Positions 9,143 through 17,927 of a stretch of 64,000 nt of DNA are shown in pieces; the first letter of the stretch is position 1, and every line of letters begins with the position of its first letter. This stretch comes from CAJBVG01 sp943371425 (GTDB lineage: Bacteria > Bacteroidota > Bacteroidia > Sphingobacteriales > Sphingobacteriaceae). A model generated the notes under the pieces. That model ran no database searches and was not told the DNA's origin. It saw only the letters and a program-made list of their open reading frames with translations. The stretch spans positions 124,001-188,000 of the forward strand of contig CALRUR010000003.1 of assembly GCA_943371425.1 (NCBI GenBank), in the 5' to 3' direction. A program made the position numbers and the translations under genes.

Positions 9143-9173
9143 ATATTTTGAAATCGCTATTTTCTGAGCGAAA

Positions 9174-11012
9174 TTATTTTACCATAATTTTCTCAGTAGC
9201 TGATTTACCGTTGCTAGTTAATACCATTGTGTATAAACCTGCATTTAAGTCAGCAACATTAACAGATACTTTATTAACACCTGCGTTTAAGTCAGCGCTA
9301 ATTGTACGTACTGTTTGTCCTAAAACGTTTACTAATTTCAATTCTGCTTTAGTAGCGTTGTTCAACGTAATGTTGAAGTTAGCAACATCAGAAGTTGGGT
9401 TAGGGTATGCTACGATAGCAGCATCTAATTTCTTAGAGTTACCTAAACCTAATACTAACGTTTTAGCATCAAAAGCTTCGTAAATAATATCAGAAGGACC
9501 AGCTGGGTGTTGAGCTTGAACAGCATTACCTGGTTCAAAATCTTGTTGCCACATCATGTGAATTATACCATCAGCTCCTACTTCAGATACTGTAGATACC
9601 CAAGCATTCTCAACGTTTTGAGTTTGAGAAATATCTTGGATCACATACCAATCTTGTCCTTTGTTTGGAGTACCAGTAACAAAGATAGAACGGAAGTCAA
9701 CACCAATATCATTAGTATCGTTTTCAGCAACTGCTGCGTATGTTAAGTAAATTCTATCAGCCCAAGCTGTACCAGCTGCACCAACAGATAATTGTGGGTT
9801 TAACGAGTAACCTGAGTTTCCGTAACGGATTGTTGAACCAGCTGTGAAGTTAGAACCAGCATCAAAAGTTCCACTGTTATCTTTGTCTAATAAAACAGGA
9901 ACTTCAATGATGTTTTTATCAGCATCATTCCAGTAGTTCATGTAATCAGAAGTAGCAGTTAAGAATACGTTTAATCCAGCACCATCAGCATCTAATACTA
10001 ATAAATCACACCATACAACGTGTACAGTATTTTGGTTGTCGATAACAACTGTTACGTTACCAGTAGAACCTAATAATGTATCAGCAACTTGGTCACCATT
10101 TGCATCAGTAATACCACCAACATATTTCTTAATTGGGAACTCACGGATAATTGTTCTAGTCCATGTAGTACCGTTGTCAGTAGATTTTAATAATACGATG
10201 TCTTCAGTAGTACCAGCAATTGCAATAGCCACTACGTTACCACGAGCAGCAATTTCGTATGCATCAGCACCAACATCACCAGCATGATTTAATGTATCAT
10301 AACCAGCAGCTACTGCGAACGTAGATTTTACTGTGTCGAAAGATACACCACCGTTAGTTGATCTTCCGTAGAATACTGGAGCTAAAAAGCCAGCATCAGC
10401 ACCAGAAGTAGAAATAATAGCGTGTACATTGTTTCCAGATGCAGCAGCTCTAGCCCATGTTAATGATCTGAATTCACCAGCATCACGAGTAGTTCCCCAA
10501 GTAGTTCCAGAACCAGTGTTTGTTGTAACCGCATTAACGTGCGAAATCATTACTTCACCACCTGTTGTTGAAACTAAGTTCGGCCAACCAGTACGTTTGC
10601 TTTCAACTCTAGCAGTAGGAGAAGCTCCCCATGCTGTACCATTGTAGGTGTTAGAAAAACCACCACGATCTGGCCATGTTGTACCAGCATCAGTAGAACC
10701 AGTCCAAGCAAGAGTAACTTTACCATCTGGGTAAGCTAAAATTCTTCTACCTGCACCAGCATTTGATTGTAAATCGTATGTTGAACTTCCAACGATTGTA
10801 GCTGCTGCATTTCTTTTTGCAGTTGCAGATACATTTCTTACAGCAGGAGCAACAGCTAAAGGCATTGCAGCAACTTCCGCGCCTGGTGCTACTTTAACTA
10901 ATTTCTCAGCCTGGCTGTTACGGACTTGCAGTCGAGAAGCCGACTGTCCATTCACGAAGAATGGTACCGCGCACATCAGTGCCATCATTTTTAATGTAGA
11001 TACTTTTTTCAT
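9174..11012 (-). CDS. T9SS type A sorting-domain protein, probably highly expressed
   Basis: This 612-residue protein has a signal peptide (MKKVSTLKMMALMCAVPFFVNGQ), a BNR-like body and a C-terminal type A sorting domain (VAYPNPTSDVANFNITL to LYTMVLTSNGKSATEKIMVK). It shares long stretches with its downstream neighbour, notably TTWTRTIIREFPIKKY, SNFTAGSTIRYGNSGY and QQDFEPGNAVQAQHPAGP. Codon choice looks more restricted than in the paralogue, and the gene has its own strong terminator; together these suggest high expression. The long A/T-rich leader upstream (11013-11198) would hold its promoter. Function is unknown; it is probably an outer-surface or secreted adhesin-like or sensor protein. 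Confidence 0.88.
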   Translation of the reverse strand: MKKVSTLKMMALMCAVPFFVNGQSASRLQVRNSQAEKLVKVAPGAEVAAMPLAVAPAVRNVSATAKRNAAATIVGSSTYDLQSNAGAGRRILAYPDGKVTLAWTGSTDAGTTWPDRGGFSNTYNGTAWGASPTARVESKRTGWPNLVSTTGGEVMISHVNAVTTNTGSGTTWGTTRDAGEFRSLTWARAAASGNNVHAIISTSGADAGFLAPVFYGRSTNGGVSFDTVKSTFAVAAGYDTLNHAGDVGADAYEIAARGNVVAIAIAGTTEDIVLLKSTDNGTTWTRTIIREFPIKKYVGGITDANGDQVADTLLGSTGNVTVVIDNQNTVHVVWCDLLVLDADGAGLNVFLTATSDYMNYWNDADKNIIEVPVLLDKDNSGTFDAGSNFTAGSTIRYGNSGYSLNPQLSVGAAGTAWADRIYLTYAAVAENDTNDIGVDFRSIFVTGTPNKGQDWYVIQDISQTQNVENAWVSTVSEVGADGIIHMMWQQDFEPGNAVQAQHPAGPSDIIYEAFDAKTLVLGLGNSKKLDAAIVAYPNPTSDVANFNITLNNATKAELKLVNVLGQTVRTISADLNAGVNKVSVNVADLNAGLYTMVLTSNGKSATEKIMVK

Positions 11013-11198
11013 AATTGAACTATTAATAGTTTGTTAAAAATTTGTTTAAATCAAACTTAACAATAAAAAACAATACATAAAAGCATTTTTTTTAAAAAAA
11101 ATCCACTTTTTATGTGTTTTTAGTGCTTTTTTGATATTTTTTGTATTTATTCTGTTGTTAATTTTCTATATATGAGTGTTTTCTGCCCTCCTCCTTTC

Positions 11199-12791
11199 TT
11201 AGAACTCTAGGATTTTAAACTCCTTCTGAAGCACCTTTGTTTCTCTTTTTAATGCTTCCATACCCTCTTTACCGCAACTAGCGTACCAAAAACTAAAATT
11301 ATCATAGCGTTCTTGCAATTTACCCTTCGGAAAATATTTTAATTTTATACTTGAAATTTGTGATATCTCCGTTTTAAATTTTCGCTTTTCTGCTTTCCAA
11401 ATTTTGTGCTCAATTCTTTCCATCATCCCCAATATTCTTTTTTCCGTTCCTCTCAAACTGTATTGCAAATTTTCATCCACTCGCGTTGCCTTCGTGTTTA
11501 ATGCTTTAATATATTCGGTCAATAATATTTTCTCTTCTTCTAAATTTATTTTTTCTTGTTGATGTTTCGAAACATATTCATTTTCTAATTCCAATATTGA
11601 ATTGAAAATTTTTTCCATTTCAAATCCTAACTCATCCCAAGTAGTTTTATCTTTTTTATCCATCAACATAAATGAATTTCTCCATGCTAAAATGGGGTAC
11701 GATACTTGGTTTTGTTCGAATACTGTTTTTAATTGTAACCAATAGGCAATCTCTCCTGGACCGCCAATATAACATAGGTTTGGCAAAATACTCTCTTGGT
11801 ATAAGGGTCTTAATACTACGTTTGGACTAAATCTCTCGGGATGTTTTTTTAACTCTTCAAAAATTTGGTCCTGTTCGAAAATGTAATTACCATCATTTGT
11901 TTGGTAACTTTCATTTTCTTTAATAATTCTTTCTCTATACCCATCTAACAAATAAAATAAATTTATTTCTCTCGGGAATATTTGTGTAGGGTATTCTAAG
12001 CTCCTTAGTTTTTCTGAAAGGCTTGTACATGCTTTATAATTATTGCCATCTCTTAGTTCTTTTTCAATAGTTAAAGCCCATGATTTTTTTAATTCAACAT
12101 CGTCTGCATCTAAAATCACTAAACCATCTTCTTTAAATAATTCATGCACTAAAATTCTTGTAGCCTCTGCAAGTGTATTCCCTTTTTTATAAGCAGTATT
12201 AAACATAGAAATTAATTCTTCCGAATATTTTCTGCCCTGTAAAAAATGCGATAAAGATTCTGTGAGTGTAGTTAATTCATCAACTTTTAATCTCCCAGTG
12301 GGTCCGCTTACTTTTTCTTTCCATTCAAATTTTTCGTTCTTTAAATGGATGTGGTTGATTTCTTCAAAATCATGATCTTCTGATGCCATCCAAAATACAG
12401 GCACAAAATTATATTCAGGATATAATTCTTTTGCTTCTTTTGCCATGTTTATGGCCGTAATAATTTTGAAGATAAAATACCATTCGCCAGTATATATAGC
12501 TAACTGATGACCAGTAGTAATGGTGTATGTGTTTTTATCAGCAAGTAAAGAAATGTTTTTCTCTACAGACTTAGATAAGCTTATGTTTTTATATTGATGG
12601 GTTAGTCTTTCAACTAATAAATTTCTGTTTATATTTTCTACAGATTTTTTTGCAATGGCATTCGGAATGGAAGTAATGCTAGGAGCAAATTGGTAAAACT
12701 CTTTTAGTTTTTCTTCTCCATCAACGTAATCGAGAAATAGTTTACTAAAAGCATGGGTTTGATGATAGTCGATACAATATGAATTATCCAT
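11199..12791 (-). CDS. bshC: Putative cysteine ligase BshC (bacillithiol biosynthesis)
   Basis: This 530-residue protein resembles BshC, which adds cysteine to glucosaminyl-malate in the last step of bacillithiol synthesis. Supporting segments are ITTGHQLAIYTGEWYFIFKI near residue 90, then FVPVFWMASEDHDFEEINHI, VVLRPLYQESILPNLCYIGG and GPGEIAYWLQLK, which form the nucleotidyl-transferase-like core. A coiled-coil insert follows (ENEYVSKHQQEKINLEEEK), as expected for the family. I use the ATG at 12791; an in-frame TTG two codons upstream is possible. bshA and bshB are not in the window, which is normal because these genes are usually unlinked in Bacteroidota. Confidence 0.9.
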   Translation of the reverse strand: MDNSYCIDYHQTHAFSKLFLDYVDGEEKLKEFYQFAPSITSIPNAIAKKSVENINRNLLVERLTHQYKNISLSKSVEKNISLLADKNTYTITTGHQLAIYTGEWYFIFKIITAINMAKEAKELYPEYNFVPVFWMASEDHDFEEINHIHLKNEKFEWKEKVSGPTGRLKVDELTTLTESLSHFLQGRKYSEELISMFNTAYKKGNTLAEATRILVHELFKEDGLVILDADDVELKKSWALTIEKELRDGNNYKACTSLSEKLRSLEYPTQIFPREINLFYLLDGYRERIIKENESYQTNDGNYIFEQDQIFEELKKHPERFSPNVVLRPLYQESILPNLCYIGGPGEIAYWLQLKTVFEQNQVSYPILAWRNSFMLMDKKDKTTWDELGFEMEKIFNSILELENEYVSKHQQEKINLEEEKILLTEYIKALNTKATRVDENLQYSLRGTEKRILGMMERIEHKIWKAEKRKFKTEISQISSIKLKYFPKGKLQERYDNFSFWYASCGKEGMEALKRETKVLQKEFKILEF

Positions 12792-12852
12792 ATTCAAATA
12801 TAAAATTTAAATAGATAACCCATAAAAGAAAGAATAGTTCGTGAGGCCTTAT

Positions 12853-14160
12853 TTATATTCTTTTGGCGTACAAATCAAATTCAGCAGCCGATTCTATTTC
12901 TACATTCACAAAATCGCCAATACGTAAATACTCATCTTTAGCCGTAATTAATACTTCATTATCCACTTCTGGCGAATCAAATTCGGTACGACCAACAAAA
13001 TGATCTTTTTCAACTCTATCAATTAGTACTTTGTATTGCTTACCAACTTTTGCTTGGTTAAGCTCTAGTGAAATATCTTGCTGTACAGCCATTATTCTGT
13101 CTGCTCGTTCTTGTTTTTCTTCAGCTGGAACATCGTCTACCAACGAATAGGCATGTGTATTTTCTTCATGTGAGTAAGTAAACACTCCCAATCTATCAAA
13201 CTTCATTTCCTCCACAAAACCTATAACCTCTTCTACATCTTGTTCTGTTTCTCCTGGGTAGCCTGCAATTAGGGTAGTACGTAATGCAATGTTTGGAACC
13301 TTTGCACGTATGTCTTGTATCAGTTCTTTTGTTCTTCTTTTCGAAATTCCTCTACGCATAGATTTTAACATATTGTCTGTAATATGTTGCAAAGGCATGT
13401 CTAAATAATTGCAAATATTTTCGCGTTCATTCATTACATCCAACACATCCATTGGGAATTGAGAAGGGTAGGCGTATTGCATACGAATCCAATCAATGCC
13501 TTCTATATCTGAGAGGTGTTTCAATAAATCGCCAAGTTTTCTGTCGTTATAAATATCTAATCCGTAATAAGTAAGATCTTGTGCTATTAATATTAATTCT
13601 TTCGTACCGTTTTTTGCTAAATGTTTTGCTTCCTTCACCAAGTCTTCAATAGTTTTAGAAACGTGGCCTCCACGCATAATCGGAATGGCGCAGAAAGAGC
13701 AAGGTCTGTTACATCCTTCAGCAATTTTAAAATAAGCAAAATGAGAAGGTGTGGTAATTAATCGTTCACCAATTAATTCATGCTTATAATCCGCGCCTAC
13801 GGTTTTTAAAATTCTTGCTAAATCATTGGTACCAAAATAGGCATCCACATTGGGTATTTCTTTTTCTAAATCGTCTTTGTAACGTTGAGATAAACAACCC
13901 GTAACGTATACTTTTTCTATATCGCCACGCTCTTTTAAATCAACATATTTCAATATGGTATCAATAGATTCTTGCTTAGCATTGTCGATAAACCCGCAGG
14001 TATTAATAATAACGGTGCCAAAATCTAGTTTCTCAGATTCGTGGCTAACTTCCATGTTATTACCTTTTAGCTGTCCCATCAATACCTCAGAATCTACAAT
14101 GTTTTTAGAACATCCTAGGGTTACAATATTAATTTTTGCTTTGTTGCCTTTCGTTTTCAT
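12853..14160 (-). CDS. rimO: Ribosomal protein S12 methylthiotransferase RimO
   Basis: RimO is a radical-SAM enzyme that adds a methylthio group to an aspartate of ribosomal protein S12. The N-terminal UPF0004 domain has its three cluster cysteines in TLGCSKNIVDSE, INTCGFI and VTGCLSQRY. The radical-SAM cluster motif is CNRPCSFCAIP near residue 150. A TRAM domain closes the protein (VEKDHFVGRTEFDSPEVDNEV). The segment GCSKNIVDSEVLMG and the SPEVDNEV end favour RimO over MiaB. The 435-residue length is normal. It starts 4 bp after the stop of ftsY, so the two are co-transcribed. Confidence 0.95.
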   Translation of the reverse strand: MKTKGNKAKINIVTLGCSKNIVDSEVLMGQLKGNNMEVSHESEKLDFGTVIINTCGFIDNAKQESIDTILKYVDLKERGDIEKVYVTGCLSQRYKDDLEKEIPNVDAYFGTNDLARILKTVGADYKHELIGERLITTPSHFAYFKIAEGCNRPCSFCAIPIMRGGHVSKTIEDLVKEAKHLAKNGTKELILIAQDLTYYGLDIYNDRKLGDLLKHLSDIEGIDWIRMQYAYPSQFPMDVLDVMNERENICNYLDMPLQHITDNMLKSMRRGISKRRTKELIQDIRAKVPNIALRTTLIAGYPGETEQDVEEVIGFVEEMKFDRLGVFTYSHEENTHAYSLVDDVPAEEKQERADRIMAVQQDISLELNQAKVGKQYKVLIDRVEKDHFVGRTEFDSPEVDNEVLITAKDEYLRIGDFVNVEIESAAEFDLYAKRI

Positions 14161-14164
14161 GTGC

Positions 14165-15130
14165 TTAATTTAAATTATTACCAAAAAGCGATTCCACAAA
14201 ATTTGTTTTGTTGAAAAGTTGAATATCATCTATCCCTTCGCCTAAGCCAATATATTTTACGGGTACTTTAAACTGGTCGGAAATCCCAATTACCACGCCA
14301 CCTTTTGCCGTACCATCTAGTTTAGTTAAGGCCAATGCATTTACTTCCGTAGCAGCAGTAAATTGTTTAGTTTGTTCTATGGCATTTTGCCCTGTAGAGG
14401 CATCTAAAACTAATAATACTTCATGCGGAGCATCGGGTATTAGTTTTTGCATTACCGATTTAATTTTACTTAGCTCATTCATTAAGCCAATTTTATTGTG
14501 TAATCTGCCAGCAGTATCAATTATACAAATATCTTCGTTATTGGCGATGGCCGATTTAAGGGTATCAAAGGCAACCGCTGCAGGGTCGGCACCCATTTTT
14601 TGAGAAACTACACGTACACCTACACGCTGCCCCCAAATATGCAATTGTTCTACTGCTGCCGCACGAAATGTATCTGCTGCACCTAATACTACTTTCTTTC
14701 CTGCTTTATTAAATTGGTTAGCTAGTTTACCTATAGTGGTGGTTTTACCCACGCCATTTACACCTACAACCATTATCACATAAGGTTTCTGGCCATCTGG
14801 CAATTCAAAATGATTAAAATCTTTAGTCTGATTTTCGGATAACAAGGCCTCAATTTCGGCTTTTAATATACTATTGAGCTCAGAAGTATTTACATATTTA
14901 TCTTTTGCAACACGTTGCTCAATACGATCAATAATTTTAAGAGTAGTTTCTACCCCAACATCAGCGGAAACTAAAATTTCTTCTAAATTATCTAATACTT
15001 CGGCGTCTACCTGCGATTTACCAACGATGGCTCTGGCTAATTTGCCAAATACACTCTCTTTTGTCTTTTCCAGACCTTTGTCAAGTGTTTCTTCCTTTTT
15101 CTTGGATGAAAAAAAATCGAATAATCCCAT
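14165..15130 (-). CDS. ftsY: Signal recognition particle receptor FtsY
   Basis: FtsY is the SRP receptor GTPase that delivers ribosome-nascent chains to the Sec translocon. I start it at the ATG at 15130 (MGLFDFFSSKKKEE), giving 321 residues. An in-frame start 30 bp upstream would lie inside the terminator hairpin of the preceding operon. The short acidic/basic N-terminus is followed by the NG domain: GVNGVGKTTTIGKLA (P-loop), AADTFRAAAVEQL, IIDTAGRLHNK and ALTKLDGTAKGGV. The order rpmB-rpmG-DUF4295-ftsY-rimO is conserved in Bacteroidota. Confidence 0.95.
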   Translation of the reverse strand: MGLFDFFSSKKKEETLDKGLEKTKESVFGKLARAIVGKSQVDAEVLDNLEEILVSADVGVETTLKIIDRIEQRVAKDKYVNTSELNSILKAEIEALLSENQTKDFNHFELPDGQKPYVIMVVGVNGVGKTTTIGKLANQFNKAGKKVVLGAADTFRAAAVEQLHIWGQRVGVRVVSQKMGADPAAVAFDTLKSAIANNEDICIIDTAGRLHNKIGLMNELSKIKSVMQKLIPDAPHEVLLVLDASTGQNAIEQTKQFTAATEVNALALTKLDGTAKGGVVIGISDQFKVPVKYIGLGEGIDDIQLFNKTNFVESLFGNNLN

Positions 15131-15142
15131 TTTCTTATGAAT

Positions 15143-15178
15143 AAAAAAAGCTCCTTTCACGAACGAAAGAAGCTTTTA
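15143..15178 (-). terminator. Terminator between DUF4295 and ftsY
   Basis: Arms at about 15149-15158 and 15165-15174 (AGCTCCTTTC against GAAAGAAGCT) are flanked by A- and T-runs. It separates the ribosomal-protein operon from ftsY-rimO and argues against the longer ftsY start. Confidence 0.75.
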
Positions 15179-15196
15179 TATAATTAAAGGATACAA

Positions 15197-15352
15197 TTAC
15201 TTGTTACCTTTTAATACGTCTTTTACGTGATCGTTGTGTACTACAATTTCTTTAAAAGAATATGCACCTTTTGGTGATTTCACCATAGTGATAACTTTAG
15301 AGTACTCTTTACCAGTACCGGTTTTCAACGTTGCAACTACTTTCTTTGCCAT
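15197..15352 (-). CDS. DUF4295-family small basic protein
   Basis: This 51-residue basic protein begins MAKKVVATLKTGTGKEYSKV and ends HVKDVLKGNK. It matches DUF4295, a Bacteroidota-restricted family encoded directly after rpmG. It lies 20 bp downstream of rpmG and ends at a terminator, so it is the last gene of the rpmB-rpmG operon. Its position and charge suggest a ribosome-associated protein, but that is inference. Confidence 0.85.
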   Translation of the reverse strand: MAKKVVATLKTGTGKEYSKVITMVKSPKGAYSFKEIVVHNDHVKDVLKGNK

Positions 15353-15372
15353 GTTCTGTCAGGATTGTATGA

Positions 15373-15555
15373 TTACTTAATTTCTTTGTGTACAGTAACG
15401 CGCTTTAACACTGGATTGAATTTCTTCATTTCCAAACGCTCTGTAGTGTTTTTCTTGTTTTTGGTGGTGATGTAGCGAGACATGCCCGGTACTCCACTAT
15501 CTTTGTGCTCTGTGCATTCTAAGATGACCTGAACTCTATTACCTTTCTTTGCCAT
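15373..15555 (-). CDS. rpmG: 50S ribosomal protein L33
   Basis: The 60-residue protein reads MAKKGNRVQVILECTEHK and continues to SRYITTKNKKNTTERLEMKKFNPVLKRVTVHKEIK, the standard L33 sequence pattern with the conserved Y-TTKNK-NT-ERLE-KK-P core. It keeps only one cysteine, so it is the zinc-free form. Its start codon lies 19 bp downstream of the rpmB stop. Confidence 0.97.
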   Translation of the reverse strand: MAKKGNRVQVILECTEHKDSGVPGMSRYITTKNKKNTTERLEMKKFNPVLKRVTVHKEIK

Positions 15556-15574
15556 TTCTTTTATTCCTTATAAA

Positions 15575-15808
15575 TTAAATCTTACCAGTTTTCACAAATT
15601 TGTTGATAACGGCAGTGATTCCATTCTTATCAATTGTTTTTAAAGCTGAAGTAGAGACTTTTAACGTAATCCATGAATCTTCTTCAGGGATGTAAAATCT
15701 CTTAGTTTTCAAATTTGGGAAAAACTTTCTTTTAGTTTTACGATTCGAATTCGAAACGTTATTACCATTCATCGCAGTTTTACCAGTTAAATCACAAATC
15801 TTTGACAT
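15575..15808 (-). CDS. rpmB: 50S ribosomal protein L28
   Basis: The 77-residue protein begins MSKICDLTGKTAMNGNNVSNSN and contains RKTKRKFFPNLKTKRFYIPE, the classical L28 signature. It is the first gene of a three-gene operon with rpmG and the DUF4295 protein. Confidence 0.97.
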   Translation of the reverse strand: MSKICDLTGKTAMNGNNVSNSNRKTKRKFFPNLKTKRFYIPEEDSWITLKVSTSALKTIDKNGITAVINKFVKTGKI

Positions 15809-15936
15809 GACGATATTCTTATGTTCTATTAATTATTTTTAGAGTGTGCAAATATCTGAATAAATATGGTAAGGACAAATATTTTTTTAAAATAGTTTGT
15901 AATATCCCCTAAGAAGGTTGAAAGCAAGAATTTATA

Positions 15937-15969
15937 TTTTGATAATGTTGCTAATTTAGTATATTTATG
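15937..15969 (+). promoter_or_regulatory. Putative Bacteroidota promoter for the zinc-ribbon/HTH gene
   Basis: TTTTG at 15937-15941 and TATTTATG at 15962-15969 are separated by 20 bp, fitting TTTG-N(19-21)-TAnnTTTG with one mismatch. The predicted leader before the ATG at 15989 is very short. Confidence 0.5.
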
Positions 15970-15988
15970 CAAAATTGGTATAGGCCTT

Positions 15989-16414
15989 ATGGAAAAATCT
16001 CTTTTTTGCCCCAAATGTCAGTCGGAAAATTACGTTAAAAGTGGCATTGTGAAAGATCGCCAACGCTATAATTGCAAGCAATGTGGGTATAATTTTACGG
16101 TCCAAAAAGAAGGTAAAAAAGTAGATTATTACTATGTTACTAAAGCGCTACAACTCTATTTAGAAGGGGTATCTTACCGAGAAATTGAACGTATTTTAGG
16201 AGTAAGTCATGTATCCGTTATGAACTGGGTAAAACAGTACATTAAAGTACGACCGGAAATACAGGGTTACCATCCAACCTATAAAATCTTAAAACATCAA
16301 GAATTATTAGATTATTTCCAAGACCAATCACACATAAAAGGGGCGGGAATGATGATAACTGAATTAGGCGATAAGTACATGCTCATTAAGTGGGAGCGAT
16401 TTAAAGACCGATAA
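15989..16414 (+). CDS. IS1-type zinc-ribbon/HTH protein without a transposase domain (candidate regulator)
   Basis: This 141-residue protein has an InsA-like N-terminal zinc ribbon with Cys7, Cys10, Cys29 and Cys32 (CPKCQSEN then YNCKQCGYNF). A helix-turn-helix follows near residues 50-75 (YLEGVSYREIERILGVSHVSVMNWVKQY). This is the DNA-binding half of IS1/IS1595-type transposases. No DDE catalytic domain, terminal inverted repeats or target duplication are visible. The last 40 residues (IKGAGMMITELGDKYMLIKWERF) look like an independent ending. It has its own promoter-like sequence and stands 98 bp before the porin-transporter operon. I infer a domesticated DNA-binding protein, perhaps a regulator of that operon. 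It could instead be a decayed element. Confidence 0.7.
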   Translation: MEKSLFCPKCQSENYVKSGIVKDRQRYNCKQCGYNFTVQKEGKKVDYYYVTKALQLYLEGVSYREIERILGVSHVSVMNWVKQYIKVRPEIQGYHPTYKILKHQELLDYFQDQSHIKGAGMMITELGDKYMLIKWERFKDR

Positions 16415-16470
16415 TTACCACTTATCTATACCAAATTTCTTTTCTAATCAATTTGCATGGAATTTAGATT

Positions 16471-16495
16471 TTGTCTTTCAGCGCGTAAAAGACAA
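16471..16495 (+). promoter_or_regulatory. Inverted repeat in the leader of the porin gene
   Basis: TTGTCTTT (16471-16478) and AAAGACAA (16488-16495) form perfect 8-bp arms around a 9-base loop, ending 17 bases before the porin ATG. It could be an operator or an RNA stem. No T-run follows, so it is not a simple terminator. Confidence 0.4.
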
Positions 16496-16512
16496 CCCTA
16501 AACCCAATTATT

Positions 16513-17916
16513 ATGAAAAAGAAACTTTTACTTTTAACGATTTTCGTGGCCACTTTTTATGGTTCTACATCGTTTGCACAAGGCTCTGCAGATTATGGTT
16601 CGGGAATGAAACTAAACATTGATAAAGAAGGAACGAAAAATATACGTTTCATTTTTTGGAACCAAGTTTGGTTGCGTTCGGTAGATAATAACCCCGGAAC
16701 CTTGGTAAACGGAAATAAAGAATCGAGCACATGGGATGTTGGTGCTCGTCGCCTTCGTTTTTTGGCCATTGCTCAAATTAGTCCACGTTACCTCATTTTA
16801 ACCCACGTTGGTATAAACAACCAAACCTTTTTAAACGGTGGCGCAGCAGGAACTACTGCAACAACTGGTGGATATGGTCCGGGTAAAAAACCTGGCTTGT
16901 TTTTCCACGATGCATGGAATGAGTACGCTGTATTGCCTGCTAAAAAAGCAGATGGCACAAATGCACGCTTTAGTTTATATGCAGGAGCAGGCTTGCACTA
17001 TTGGAATGGTATTTCCAGAATGACTTCTGCTTCGACATTAAATTTCTTAACCATAGACGCACCAATATTTAATTGGCCATTAATAGAAAATTCAGATCAG
17101 TTTGCTCGTCAGTTTGGATTGTACATAAAAGGCCGCTTAGATAAAGTAGGTTATCAATTCCACCTAAACAAACCTTTTGCTACCAATACCGCAATGAATG
17201 TAAATCCGAATATTGCAGTTGATCGGAATACAGGTAAAACAGCTTGGGGTGGATACGCAGACTATCAATTCCTCGACCAAGAGTCGAATGTATTACCCTT
17301 TAGAGTGGGCACATACATGGGTACCAAAAAAGTATTTAACATAGGTGCAGGTTTCTATCAGAATACAGAAGGCACAGAAAGTTGGACAGACACCAATGCT
17401 GCCACTAAAACTTCTCAAAAGCATGATATCCTTTTAGTATCGGTAGATGCATTTGCAGATTTGCCGATTGGTAATAAAGAACGCGGAATGGCTGTTACAG
17501 CTTACTCTGTTTTTTATAATTATGATTTTGGTCCGAATTACTTGCGTAGCATTGGCATCATGAATACTGGAACTGTAGATCCAACATTTACAGGCACACG
17601 TGCTGCAGAAGGAGCAGGCGATGCTCGCTATTCTATTGGTACTGGTGGAATTTGGTACACACAAGCAGGTATTTTATTGCCTAAACAAATTTCTAAAAAA
17701 ATTAGGTTACAACCGTTCGGAGCTGTGGCATTGAAAAACTTTGATGCATTACAAGAATCTGGAGCTTATTGGGATGCAGGTGCCAATGTATTCATAGACG
17801 GGCATCATGCAAAACTTACCGCTCAATATTCTTCTCGCCCGATATATGATAATGCTACCAAAAAAGTATTCGATCGTAAAGGCGAATTTATCTTACAATT
17901 TCAAATCTATTTATAA
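16513..17916 (+). CDS. Outer-membrane porin
   Basis: This 467-residue protein has a signal peptide (MKKKLLLLTIFVATFYGSTSFAQ). It then has alternating amphipathic strands rich in aromatic residues: IRFIFWNQVWLRSVD, RRLRFLAIAQISPRYLIL, FSLYAGAGLHYW. It ends in a strand with an aromatic-containing terminus (GEFILQFQIYL), typical of a beta-barrel. It resembles Bacteroidota porins found next to carboxylate transporters. The MFS gene follows after 11 bp, so the barrel probably supplies the outer-membrane entry for the same substrate. No TonB box or plug domain is present, indicating passive diffusion. Confidence 0.8.
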   Translation: MKKKLLLLTIFVATFYGSTSFAQGSADYGSGMKLNIDKEGTKNIRFIFWNQVWLRSVDNNPGTLVNGNKESSTWDVGARRLRFLAIAQISPRYLILTHVGINNQTFLNGGAAGTTATTGGYGPGKKPGLFFHDAWNEYAVLPAKKADGTNARFSLYAGAGLHYWNGISRMTSASTLNFLTIDAPIFNWPLIENSDQFARQFGLYIKGRLDKVGYQFHLNKPFATNTAMNVNPNIAVDRNTGKTAWGGYADYQFLDQESNVLPFRVGTYMGTKKVFNIGAGFYQNTEGTESWTDTNAATKTSQKHDILLVSVDAFADLPIGNKERGMAVTAYSVFYNYDFGPNYLRSIGIMNTGTVDPTFTGTRAAEGAGDARYSIGTGGIWYTQAGILLPKQISKKIRLQPFGAVALKNFDALQESGAYWDAGANVFIDGHHAKLTAQYSSRPIYDNATKKVFDRKGEFILQFQIYL

Positions 17917-17927
17917 GATCTAAAAAT

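Noticed and set aside
10036..10287. Plus-strand open frames opposite the T9SS genes
   Set aside because: They are antisense shadows of biased codon use in the minus-strand genes and lack domains.
15131..15160. Longer ftsY start
   Set aside because: It lies in the terminator hairpin of the preceding operon, and MGLFDFF is the usual FtsY N-terminus.
15829..16014. 61-codon open frame on the minus strand upstream of rpmB
   Set aside because: It overlaps the promoter of the zinc-ribbon gene on the other strand, starts inside that gene and has low-complexity composition with no domain.
15989..16414. Complete IS1-family insertion sequence
   Set aside because: No catalytic DDE domain, no terminal inverted repeats and no target-site duplication could be found.
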